21,035 nt of DNA from Acidimicrobium sp. UBA3029. GTDB taxonomy: Bacteria > Actinomycetota > Acidimicrobiia > Acidimicrobiales > Ilumatobacteraceae. The stretch spans positions 2,385-23,419 of the forward strand of contig DFDK01000074.1 of the NCBI GenBank assembly GCA_002367695.1, written 5' to 3'. This document shows, one piece after another, positions 8,115-14,995 of this stretch. The position numbers and the translations under genes are program-made. Position 1 is the first letter of the stretch; every line of letters begins with the position of its first letter. The notes beneath the pieces are model-generated. The model made no database searches, had not been told where the DNA came from, and saw nothing but the letters and a program-made list of their open reading frames with translations.

Positions 8115-8117
8115 ACT
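8112..8117 (+). promoter_or_regulatory. Putative -10 hexamer (TAAACT) of leaderless rlmN
   Basis: TAAACT begins with the TAA stop of the oligoendopeptidase gene and ends 6 bases before the rlmN ATG at 8124. No ribosome site is present. Confidence 0.4.
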
Positions 8118-8123
8118 GAACAA

Positions 8124-9182
8124 ATGGTCAGTCTTTACGATGCGTCGCGCGAAGACATCACCACTCTCTTAGAAGATCAGCCAGCGTTTCGAATTAAGCA
8201 AGTCTGGGAAGGCCTGTATCAGCAATTTATTGAGCCAGCACAAATGCTCACGCTCCCAGTTGCCCTGCGCAATAAGTTGAACGAACACTTTCCGCCAGCA
8301 CTCAACCTGACCACGATCAGCGTGAGCGATAAGGGAGATACCACCAAGTTCTTGTGGTCTCTTGCCGACGGTGGACACCCAATTGAAACCGTTTTAATGC
8401 ACTATAAAGAGCGCGCCACGGTTTGTGTGAGCACACAAGCAGGCTGTGCGATGGCCTGCGGTTTTTGTGCAACCGGCCAAGCGGGCTTCACTCGACACCT
8501 CACGAGCGGAGAAATTGTTGAGCAAGTTGTGCGTGCTGCGAGAGAAAGCGCCAAGAAAGAACAACGCGTAGCAAATGTGGTGTTCATGGGCATGGGAGAA
8601 CCGCTCGCCAACGAAGAGGCGGTGTGGGGTGCTGTCGAACGCATGCACCACGACATCGGTATATCTGCTCGCCACCTCACCATTTCCACTGTCGGCATCA
8701 TTCCAGGAATTCGCGCGCTCGCACAACGACCACTGCCCGTCAACTTGGCGGTGTCACTGCACGCGGCACGCGACCCATTGCGCGACCGTCTCGTGCCTAT
8801 CAACAAGCGCTACCCACTCGCCGACTTGGTGCAGGAGTGCGCAGATTATTTACGTGTCAAAAATCGTCGCGTCAGTTTTGAGTGGGCCATGATCGAAGGC
8901 GTTAACGATCAACCGCAAGATGCCAAAGAACTTGCACGTCTTTGCAAGCGATTGCGCCCGTCCGCACACGTCAACCTCATTCCGCTCAATCCAACACCGG
9001 GTTGGCCAACCAAAGGCACTTCGGCGCAAGGCGTGCGTGATTTTGCTGAGCAACTCGAAGACTTGGGCATCAACGTGACAATCCGTCGCAATCGTGGCAC
9101 CGACATCGACGCTGCATGCGGACAGCTTGCAGCTGGTCAACCAATCAAGCTGTCTTCAAAACGAGAAATCCCCGTAACGTAG
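8124..9182 (+). CDS. rlmN: Dual-specificity 23S rRNA/tRNA adenine-C2 methyltransferase RlmN
   Basis: RlmN (352 aa) is a radical-SAM enzyme that methylates C2 of A2503 in 23S rRNA and, in characterised cases, A37 of some tRNAs. The cluster motif is Cys108-x3-Cys112-x2-Cys115 in CAMACGFCATG. Cys101, seven residues before, and Cys332 in RGTDIDAACGQ match the two catalytic cysteines of the family. GEPL-type (MGMGEPLAN) and SLHAARDPLRDRLVPIN segments are intact. It is the third gene of the plus-strand group and converges on the SRPBCC gene with a 15-base gap. Confidence 0.97.
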   Translation: MVSLYDASREDITTLLEDQPAFRIKQVWEGLYQQFIEPAQMLTLPVALRNKLNEHFPPALNLTTISVSDKGDTTKFLWSLADGGHPIETVLMHYKERATVCVSTQAGCAMACGFCATGQAGFTRHLTSGEIVEQVVRAARESAKKEQRVANVVFMGMGEPLANEEAVWGAVERMHHDIGISARHLTISTVGIIPGIRALAQRPLPVNLAVSLHAARDPLRDRLVPINKRYPLADLVQECADYLRVKNRRVSFEWAMIEGVNDQPQDAKELARLCKRLRPSAHVNLIPLNPTPGWPTKGTSAQGVRDFAEQLEDLGINVTIRRNRGTDIDAACGQLAAGQPIKLSSKREIPVT

Positions 9183-9199
9183 TTACCCAATAATTTTTT
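9174..9199 (+). terminator. Possible weak terminator at rlmN end
   Basis: A short inverted repeat GTAAC-GTA-GTTAC (9174-9186) spans the rlmN stop codon and is followed by a run of six T (9194-9199). The stem is only five pairs and AT-rich and the T-run is eight bases away, so termination efficiency is doubtful. Confidence 0.25.
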
Positions 9200-9638
9200 A
9201 CGCTTGCAGTACGGCTAGGAGTCGCTCGCTGCCTTGCACTATTTGATCTGCAAGTAGCCGCTCCAAAACTCCACCCGCAAACAACGTGCCTCCGTAATGC
9301 AAATTGACTGTGAGGTTTGAACCAACACTGGTCGCCCCAACTTGCGCAGTCAAGACCCACGGCGAATGCTTACGCCCGTCTATCTCTAGGCGCTCAAATA
9401 CCACCTTGTTGGGGCTCTCACACACAGATCTCACCATACGCAAGCGTTTCGATCGAGCAAATGGTCCGACTTTTCCACGCAACTCAACCAGCCAAGCGCC
9501 GGGTTCAACCGACCCAGTTGCCTGCGCCGATACTTGATGCACGATGTCAAGCCAGTGTGGATACGTCGTTAAATCGGCCACTACGGCAAACAGTTTTTCT
9601 ACGCCAACAGGTGCTTCAACGGTTGCAGTTACATCCAT
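9198..9638 (-). CDS. SRPBCC (polyketide cyclase/START-like) family protein
   Basis: The product is 146 residues. It opens with MDVTATVEAPVGVEKLFAVVADLTTYPHWLDIV, a standard SRPBCC/START-fold N-terminus: beta strand, then helix with the x-Y-P-x-W motif. Alternating strands follow, with a C-terminal amphipathic helix (LERLLADQIVQGSERLLAVL). The fold makes a deep hydrophobic cavity used for lipid or aromatic ligands; the ligand here cannot be told. No signal peptide is present. It starts 12 bases after the DUF3499 stop and is the last gene of the long minus-strand run, facing rlmN. Confidence 0.8.
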   Translation of the reverse strand: MDVTATVEAPVGVEKLFAVVADLTTYPHWLDIVHQVSAQATGSVEPGAWLVELRGKVGPFARSKRLRMVRSVCESPNKVVFERLEIDGRKHSPWVLTAQVGATSVGSNLTVNLHYGGTLFAGGVLERLLADQIVQGSERLLAVLQA

Positions 9639-9650
9639 AAATATCGTTTA

Positions 9651-10253
9651 TCAGGGAATATCGAACTCATTGAACGTCTCGCGTTCGAGTTCGACTGCAG
9701 GTACATTGTCAACCACATCATCAACTACTGGTCGTGGATATTCAATTGTTTCATCTAGACCGAACGCACGGCTCAGTAATTTTCCTTTTGGTCGCAATAC
9801 TCCGCCCAAATCATCGGTGCGATCAAATTGTGGAGTCCACGGCAAAGCTTTTGTTTCTTGAAGGTCTGCATCGCGCACAACCGGCTTGGTGGCTGGTGTT
9901 TGAACTTCTTGCACTTCTTCAACAACTTTCTTTTCGGCCTGAAACAACATCGGTCGCACTGCTGGTTTCTTTTTCTGCTTCGATTCAGTCGCCGACTTTT
10001 TTACGCTTGCCTTCGCAGGCGCAACACCCGATTTGGGTGTCCTAAATAACCGCGGTGGGTCTTCTCGGCGATCATCAATTGACCAACCTTTTGGCACACT
10101 CATTCGGTCGCCGTGAACGGCGCACAACGCACTTCGACGCTCACCTTTGACCACTTCATAGTTCTGGAGCGTCAGTAGCAAACTTTGTGGATCAATAATG
10201 TATTCAACCGCTGCTGGTTGCGCACATCCTGGTCTTTCGCACTGCTGGGCCAC
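9651..10253 (-). CDS. DUF3499-type zinc-binding protein with long disordered tail
   Basis: The N-terminal ~60 residues match the DUF3499 pattern common in Actinomycetota: Cys5-x4-Cys10, a YxxxxxSLLLTLxxY stretch, Cys44-x2-His47 and a VPKGW ending. The four ligands suggest one zinc. The remaining ~140 residues are low-complexity: a Lys/Ala/Ser basic patch, then Val/Glu/Pro-rich acidic sequence, unlike the short DUF3499 proteins, so the tail is probably disordered. The function of the family is unknown to me. The start is a GTG at 10253, six bases after TAGTGT, consistent with a leaderless message beginning just after the tRNA. There is no terminator between the tRNA and this gene. Confidence 0.8.
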   Translation of the reverse strand: MAQQCERPGCAQPAAVEYIIDPQSLLLTLQNYEVVKGERRSALCAVHGDRMSVPKGWSIDDRREDPPRLFRTPKSGVAPAKASVKKSATESKQKKKPAVRPMLFQAEKKVVEEVQEVQTPATKPVVRDADLQETKALPWTPQFDRTDDLGGVLRPKGKLLSRAFGLDETIEYPRPVVDDVVDNVPAVELERETFNEFDIP

Positions 10254-10259
10254 GACTCA

Positions 10260-10265
10260 ACACTA
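10260..10265 (-). promoter_or_regulatory. Putative -10 hexamer (TAGTGT) of leaderless DUF3499 gene
   Basis: TAGTGT is 6 bases before the GTG at 10253 and 7 bases past the tRNA 3' end. The same hexamer is found before both genes of the divergent pair at 17587/17659. Confidence 0.4.
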
Positions 10266-10272
10266 GTTCTCG

Positions 10273-10345
10273 TGGGCGATATGGGCCTCGATCCCACGAC
10301 TTCCACGATGTGAACGTGGCGCTCTTCCGACTGAGCTAACCGCCC
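10273..10345 (-). tRNA. valT: tRNA-Val (anticodon CAC)
   Basis: A 73-base cloverleaf folds cleanly. The acceptor pairs GGGCGGT with ATCGCCC (one G-U), the D arm is GCTC/GAGC with loop AGTCGGAA, and the anticodon stem is CCACG/CGTGG with loop TTCACAT. The anticodon is CAC at 10310-10312, which reads the valine codon GUG. The T arm is GTGGG/CCCAT with loop ATCGAGG, so position 54 is A rather than T. The discriminator is A, and CCA is not encoded (the next bases are CG), so CCA must be added by the nucleotidyltransferase. It lies 23 bases after the J-protein stop. The symbol is only indicative. Confidence 0.95.
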
Positions 10346-10347
10346 GA

Positions 10348-10366
10348 GACTGTTGAGGTTACAGTC
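10348..10366. repeat. Perfect 6-bp inverted repeat around the tRNA -10
   Basis: GACTGT (10348-10353) and ACAGTC (10361-10366) are perfect inverted copies separated by seven bases that contain most of the tRNA -10. It could be an operator, a small hairpin in read-through RNA, or chance. Confidence 0.45.
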
Positions 10367-10385
10367 CACTATTGGCTCGGTACAA
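10356..10385 (-). promoter_or_regulatory. Putative tRNA-Val promoter
   Basis: On the minus strand TTGTAC (10385-10380) is followed after 18 bases by TAACCT (10361-10356), the same -10 hexamer seen before mshD. The expected start would fall two to four bases before the mature tRNA 5' end. The promoter overlaps the end of the J-protein gene. Confidence 0.4.
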
Positions 10386-10938
10386 CACACGCCTGACCCA
10401 TACCTTGCCGATCCCGTATCGACTCAGTGTCGGATGGGCATGTCATGTCAAAGCCGATCAATTGCCTCACAACTCCATAATGATCCACTTCGCACCCAAC
10501 CTCAACGGCAAGTTGGTTGGAGTCAACGATTACACATGATCCCGACTGCAGCAAGCCATCCGGTTTTGTCGGGACAACCGGACCGCTCATCACATCGAGC
10601 AGCAGCACACTTACAACGCCAATCACAAGACTCCAACCGATCAACTTCTTGGGAAATTGCCCACGAACGATGGGAGTCGGTGGAAACAAAATTGACTCCG
10701 GAAAATCATCTTCTACCTCGCTTTGTGCACCAAACAACTCAGCATCGTACGCACGCCTGAGAGCAGAGTCCGACAACGTCGACCATGCCCGAACTACTTC
10801 GGCCATCTGCAGTGACGCCGTTGGTGATGCAACGACTGCACTGTCGGGATGCACGCGCCGTACAGCGCTGCGATATGCATCGCGTATTTGAGACTCGGTT
10901 GCTGTCTCTGCAACACCAAGAATTTTGTAATACGACAT
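10369..10938 (-). CDS. Membrane-anchored J-domain protein with extracytoplasmic four-Cys domain
   Basis: The product is 189 residues. An N-terminal J domain (1-68) carries the HPD motif at residues 30-32 (RRVHPD), the contact that stimulates Hsp70 ATPase. An acidic linker follows (ESEVEDDF-like, 70-85), then a proline-rich segment and one membrane helix at about 99-117, preceded by two lysines, which places the J domain in the cytoplasm. The outer domain (about 125-189) has Cys135, 149, 167 and 184 in a pattern GSC-VGC-TCP-ACV like LppU/septum-formation-type actinobacterial domains, probably two disulfides. It lacks the G/F and zinc regions of true DnaJ. Its ATG is one base after the stop of the 2-hydroxyacid dehydrogenase, so translation is probably coupled. 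Confidence 0.85.
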   Translation of the reverse strand: MSYYKILGVAETATESQIRDAYRSAVRRVHPDSAVVASPTASLQMAEVVRAWSTLSDSALRRAYDAELFGAQSEVEDDFPESILFPPTPIVRGQFPKKLIGWSLVIGVVSVLLLDVMSGPVVPTKPDGLLQSGSCVIVDSNQLAVEVGCEVDHYGVVRQLIGFDMTCPSDTESIRDRQGMGQACVVPSQ

Positions 10939-10939
10939 A

Positions 10940-11866
10940 TCAATAGCCCAATGTAGGGTCGACTACCCCCAACAGCGGTTGTCCTGCCGCAAACAATTTC
11001 ACGTTTGCTGTAATTCTTTGCCCAAGTAGCGCAGGAACCATATCGGCGGTATTTCCAACATGAGGCGTAATCACACAATTATCGAACGACCACAATGCAT
11101 GACCGTGCGGGAGCGGTTCGGGATCCGTGACATCTAGCGCAGCGCCACCAATAATGTTGTTTTCAAGCGCCCAAACCAGTGCATCGGTATCGATATGTTT
11201 CCCACGACCAACATTGACAATCCACGCATGTGGCGACATCAACTCCAATTCTGTTCTGCCAATCATCGCAACGGTTTCCTCGGTCAGTGCCATGGCCATC
11301 ACCACCGCATCTGCACCAGTCAACGCATCTGCCAAGTTGCCGACGTCGACAACTGTTGCAACTCCGGACATCGACTGGACGTGCTTGCGAACAACGGTGA
11401 TATGGCAATTGAACGGCTGCAACATATCGATAATTGTTTGGGCAACACCACCACCGCCAAGAACAGTGACCCGGCCTCCAATCAACGTTCGACCTGCATC
11501 TTCAGACCACTGTTGCTTACGGGCATAGCCATAGGTGTAACGCAGACCGCCAAGCAGTAATGCAATGGCGAGTTCTGCAACTGGGCCCGAGTACACCCCA
11601 CCTTTTGCGCTGGTCCAGAGACGTTCGGATGAAATGAATGGCAAATAATCTTCAATGCCGGCGTACGGAAGTTGCACCCACTCAATGTTCGGATGCTCTT
11701 TGAGTACTTCCCCAAGCTGACCAGATTGCTGATAGTCGATCCATATCAATCCGTTGGCTCGAGCAATGTCGACGACCTCACAACCACCCGCCGCGACAGC
11801 ATCAGTAGCCCATTGCGGTGAACCTGGCGGTCCTACTGCAATGCGCGCAGCGCGCGGTTGGCTCAT
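10940..11866 (-). CDS. D-2-hydroxyacid dehydrogenase family protein
   Basis: This 308-residue NAD(P)-dependent oxidoreductase belongs to the D-isomer 2-hydroxyacid dehydrogenase family, which reduces 2-oxoacids or oxidises 2-hydroxyacids. The nucleotide loop is GGGGVA (137-142). The catalytic triad is Arg221 (NVGRG), Glu250 (DVTDPEPLP) and His269 (TPHVGN). The N-terminal domain is short and there is no ACT domain, so it is not a full SerA. The start ATG overlaps the stop of the upstream permease by four bases (ATGA), tying it to the polyamine transport operon. The substrate cannot be deduced; a 2-oxoacid or glyoxylate-type reductase is possible. Confidence 0.88.
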   Translation of the reverse strand: MSQPRAARIAVGPPGSPQWATDAVAAGGCEVVDIARANGLIWIDYQQSGQLGEVLKEHPNIEWVQLPYAGIEDYLPFISSERLWTSAKGGVYSGPVAELAIALLLGGLRYTYGYARKQQWSEDAGRTLIGGRVTVLGGGGVAQTIIDMLQPFNCHITVVRKHVQSMSGVATVVDVGNLADALTGADAVVMAMALTEETVAMIGRTELELMSPHAWIVNVGRGKHIDTDALVWALENNIIGGAALDVTDPEPLPHGHALWSFDNCVITPHVGNTADMVPALLGQRITANVKLFAAGQPLLGVVDPTLGY

Positions 11867-12708
11867 CCGGATTTAGTGAGACTATGGCGCTTTGGTTTTG
11901 CGGCAGATGTCTTCGCTGCCTCTTTGCGCATACCCGCAATTGTTCCCGACAACAACACTGCGACGCTCAGGAACAGGATCATGCTGGCAAGCACATTGAT
12001 CTGAGGAGGGATTCGCACACGGGCGGCCCCGTAAATCTGCAATGGGAACGTCACTACATTGCCCGAGTTGAAGAAGGTAATAATGAAGTCGTCGATGGAT
12101 AAGGCGAAGGCCAGCAACGATGCCGCGAGAATGCCGGGCAAAATCAAAGGCAACGTAACTTTCATGAAGGTGCGCATGGGCGAAGCACCGAGGTCTTGCG
12201 CGGCCTGTTCCAATGTCCAATCAAACCCTCGAATGCGAGCGCGAACAGTAAGTGCAACAAAACTGACCTGGAACATAATGTGGGCAATAACGATGGTGGT
12301 AAATCCAAATTCGATGAAGTTCTGACCGAGGAACAGCGTTGCCAAAGAAGAACCGAGCACGATCTCTGGAGTGGTGAGCGGCAATATAAGAAATATATTG
12401 ATTCCGCCACTTCCCCGAAACTTGTAGCGAGAGAGAGCAATGGCAATGAGCGAACCGAGCACGGTCGAAATAATTGTTGAAACTGCAGCAATTTCAAGGC
12501 TTACTCGCAGAGCATGAGTAAGTGATTTCTCTGCAAATGGATGCATCCAATTTTCTAAGGTGAACTCTTGCCATGCGATGTTGAAGTTGCCTTTAGGTTT
12601 ATTAAAACTGAATGCAACAATGAAAATAATTGGTGTAAACAGATAGAGCAGCCCCATACCAGCGAAAATATTCAGTGCCCAGCGCGCAACCTTGCTCCGT
12701 TTACGCAT
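11863..12708 (-). CDS. potC: Polyamine-type ABC transporter permease (PotC/YdcV-like)
   Basis: The product is 281 residues with six predicted membrane helices, the first after a basic RKRSK start. The cytoplasmic EAA loop, which docks on the ATPase, reads LEQAAQDLGASPMRTFMKVTLPLILPGI. The FALSIDDFIITFF segment after it is typical of PotC-like permeases for spermidine or putrescine. A basic tail ends the protein. Its ATG overlaps the stop of the partner permease by one base (TAATG), and its own stop overlaps the next gene. Substrate assignment rests on family resemblance and the neighbouring aldehyde dehydrogenase. Confidence 0.92.
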   Translation of the reverse strand: MRKRSKVARWALNIFAGMGLLYLFTPIIFIVAFSFNKPKGNFNIAWQEFTLENWMHPFAEKSLTHALRVSLEIAAVSTIISTVLGSLIAIALSRYKFRGSGGINIFLILPLTTPEIVLGSSLATLFLGQNFIEFGFTTIVIAHIMFQVSFVALTVRARIRGFDWTLEQAAQDLGASPMRTFMKVTLPLILPGILAASLLAFALSIDDFIITFFNSGNVVTFPLQIYGAARVRIPPQINVLASMILFLSVAVLLSGTIAGMRKEAAKTSAAKPKRHSLTKSG

Positions 12709-13778
12709 TATGCCAAATCCTCAGTACCAAAGATTTTGGTATAAATCAACACCAACGAGGCGATGCTAAACATCAATACCGCCGACATCGCAGATGCAAC
12801 CGGGTAATTATTTTGTTTCAAGAATTGATCTTGAATCGAGTTTCCGATCATTGTTGTATTTGGATTACCGAGAAACTGGGCATTCACGAAATCGCCTGCG
12901 GCGGGAATAAAGGTGAGCAGTGTTCCGGCAAATACGCCAGGAACAGAGAGTGGGAGCACCACTTTCCTGAACGCGCGTGCGGCACTTGAATACAAATCCC
13001 CCGCAGCATCGACGAGGTTGGTATCAATCTTTTCAAGGCTCACGTAAATCGGAAGCAACATGAATGGCAGAAAGTTATACGTAAGCCCACCGATAACTGC
13101 TGCGGGCGTATTCAGCAGTTTGCCGTTGTCCATGATGTGCAGCCACTCGAGCACCTGCACCAGACCTACTGCATCAAACGTCCGAACGACAAAACCTCGG
13201 TCGGCCAAGATCGTCGACCACGCAATAGTGCGAATGAGGTAACTCGTAAAAAACGGAATGACCACCATGCCGAGCAGAATGTTTTTATACCTACCACCCC
13301 GAAACGCAATCACGTAAGCAAGTGGGTACCCGATCAACACGGTTAAAACCGTGGCAATTGCCGCATACACGAATGCGTGTTGAAATTGCGTTCCAAAATC
13401 CTTGAAAGCATTCGAATAATTTTCGAACGCCCACGTGAAGTTATAGTCAACCGAGAATCTGCTGGGCTTCGTTGACAACGAAATTCGCAACAAACTCCAG
13501 ACTGGAGCTAGAAAAAACAACGCGAGCCACAACATTCCAGGCTTGAGAAGGCCATACGGCGCGAGTAACCGACGTGCTTCTGGGCCACCCCGAAGCGCTA
13601 ACACCAACACGCCGATGAGAACAAGCGCAAGCACAAGCAGCAGCACCGACGCTGCGGGGCCACTCACCCACCTTGCCCCCAAAGCAATGAGGCATACTGC
13701 GGCAACGAGCATGGCCCCGAGACCAACGCGATCGGCGTTAGTGCTGATTCGCCTGGAAGCGGTGACCGCCGTTGTCAT
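12708..13778 (-). CDS. potB: Polyamine-type ABC transporter permease (PotB/YdcU-like) with extra N-terminal helices
   Basis: At 356 residues this is about 70 longer than typical PotB proteins. The core from about residue 75 (LLKPGMLWLALFFLAPVWSLLRISLS) has the six helices and an EAA loop (LVDAAGDLYSSAARAFRKVVLPLSVPGV) followed by TFIPAAGDFVNAQFLG, as in PotB. Before it are two additional hydrophobic helices, about 19-38 and 42-63, joined by a short loop. The ATG at 13778 lacks a ribosome site, so a later start cannot be fully excluded, but the extension is hydrophobic and clean and looks real. It lies 26 bases after the binding-protein gene. Confidence 0.92.
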   Translation of the reverse strand: MTTAVTASRRISTNADRVGLGAMLVAAVCLIALGARWVSGPAASVLLLVLALVLIGVLVLALRGGPEARRLLAPYGLLKPGMLWLALFFLAPVWSLLRISLSTKPSRFSVDYNFTWAFENYSNAFKDFGTQFQHAFVYAAIATVLTVLIGYPLAYVIAFRGGRYKNILLGMVVIPFFTSYLIRTIAWSTILADRGFVVRTFDAVGLVQVLEWLHIMDNGKLLNTPAAVIGGLTYNFLPFMLLPIYVSLEKIDTNLVDAAGDLYSSAARAFRKVVLPLSVPGVFAGTLLTFIPAAGDFVNAQFLGNPNTTMIGNSIQDQFLKQNNYPVASAMSAVLMFSIASLVLIYTKIFGTEDLA

Positions 13779-13804
13779 GTTGTTTGCAGCGACCGAATTG
13801 GTGC

Positions 13805-14962
13805 TTACGCGCCGGTGATTGCCGAGAACTCCTCGTCAAATTTGGCTTCAACATCTTCTGTCAGTGTTGCAAATGCCCGCAAGCGTGCGCTCGTCGCATC
13901 ATCTGGGAAGAGCAACTGGTTATCGGCTAGTTCTGGGTTGATCTTGGCCAATTCCTCGCGAACGCCCTTCACTGGAGACAGATACTGCACGTACTGGGTG
14001 ATCAATGCTGCTTGCACTGGGTCGAAACAGAAGTTCATCCACTTCGCCGCGTTCGCAGAGTTCTTGACGCCCTTCGGCAACATCATGACGTCTGCCCAAC
14101 GCGTGCCGCCTTCTTCAGGAATCACGAAGCGAATGTTGGGGCTGTCTTTGCCCAATTGCAACACGTCACCAGACCAGCCGATACATGCGGCAAAGTTTCC
14201 GCTGACCAAATCGTCGGTGTAGTCGTTGCCAGTGAATTGACGAATCTGACCATCGGCTTTAGCCTTGGCTAGTTTTTCAAATGCAGGTGCTGCATCGTCG
14301 AATGACGCGATTGTAGATGGATCGATACCCAAGCCCATTGCGATCAGTCCAATGGTGTCGCGCATTTCGGTGAGCATTCCGATCTTGCCCTTGAACTCTG
14401 GGTTGAACAATTCTTCAACACTATTTAACTCACGACCTGTTACGTCAATGTTGTAAGCAATACCTGCCATACCCGCCTGCCAAGGCATGCTGTATTCGCC
14501 GGTTGGGTCCCACGGTGGGTTCACAAATCCATCGGTGATGTTCGCCATGTTTGGAATGTCGGCGAGTGGCAACTTTTCTGCCCAACCAAGGCTGATGAGT
14601 CGGCCGGCCATCCAAAATGTTGGAGCAATGATGTCGGCTTCGATGGTCTTGCCGTTGCCAAGCAGTGGTTGAATCTTTGCAAAATATTCGTTGTTGTCGT
14701 TGTAGCCCTCGGTGTAATTCATGGTGATGCCAGTTGCCTCAGCAAACCGGTCGACCGTTCCTAAAGCAGAATCCTCAGTTGGGTCGATATAGAGCGGCCA
14801 GTTATCGAATGACACCGTGGTCGATGCTGCGCCACCGGCGCTATCGCTACCACCGCACGCAGCGAGCAGTGCAGGGAGTGAAATCCCCACTGCGCCGAGC
14901 GCGCCAGATCGTGCCAGAAATTGGCGGCGGGTCATATTGCGGGACATTGGGCGATCATTCAT
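13805..14962 (-). CDS. potD: Tat-exported lipoprotein, polyamine-type substrate-binding protein (PotD-like)
   Basis: The product (385 aa) captures the transporter's substrate outside the membrane. The N-terminus has a twin-arginine motif TRRQFL (Arg12-Arg13), a hydrophobic stretch, and the lipobox LLAAC with Cys36, so it should be exported folded by Tat and lipid-anchored. The mature protein begins with a Gly/Ser/Ala linker, then SFDNWPLYID, the region where PotD-type proteins place an aromatic ligand residue, and matches the family over its length. I chose the ATG at 14962 rather than an upstream TTG, because AAGGAG lies six bases before it. It is between the ATPase and permease genes, the usual order. 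Confidence 0.92.
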   Translation of the reverse strand: MNDRPMSRNMTRRQFLARSGALGAVGISLPALLAACGGSDSAGGAASTTVSFDNWPLYIDPTEDSALGTVDRFAEATGITMNYTEGYNDNNEYFAKIQPLLGNGKTIEADIIAPTFWMAGRLISLGWAEKLPLADIPNMANITDGFVNPPWDPTGEYSMPWQAGMAGIAYNIDVTGRELNSVEELFNPEFKGKIGMLTEMRDTIGLIAMGLGIDPSTIASFDDAAPAFEKLAKAKADGQIRQFTGNDYTDDLVSGNFAACIGWSGDVLQLGKDSPNIRFVIPEEGGTRWADVMMLPKGVKNSANAAKWMNFCFDPVQAALITQYVQYLSPVKGVREELAKINPELADNQLLFPDDATSARLRAFATLTEDVEAKFDEEFSAITGA

Positions 14963-14968
14963 GGTTTT

Positions 14969-14974
14969 CTCCTT
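14969..14974 (-). promoter_or_regulatory. Ribosome binding site deciding the potD start
   Basis: AAGGAG with a six-base spacer precedes the ATG at 14962. The in-frame TTG at 14977 would place this site inside the coding region, so the longer version is unlikely. It is one of only two strong Shine-Dalgarno sites in the window. Confidence 0.85.
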
Positions 14975-14995
14975 CAATTGGTTATGTATGAGATC

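Noticed and set aside
10273..10345. tRNA-Val as an integration (att) site
   Set aside because: No copy of its 3' end or integrase gene is in the window.
14963..14977. Upstream TTG start for potD
   Set aside because: The strong AAGGAG lies between this TTG and the ATG at 14962, so the ATG is the true start.
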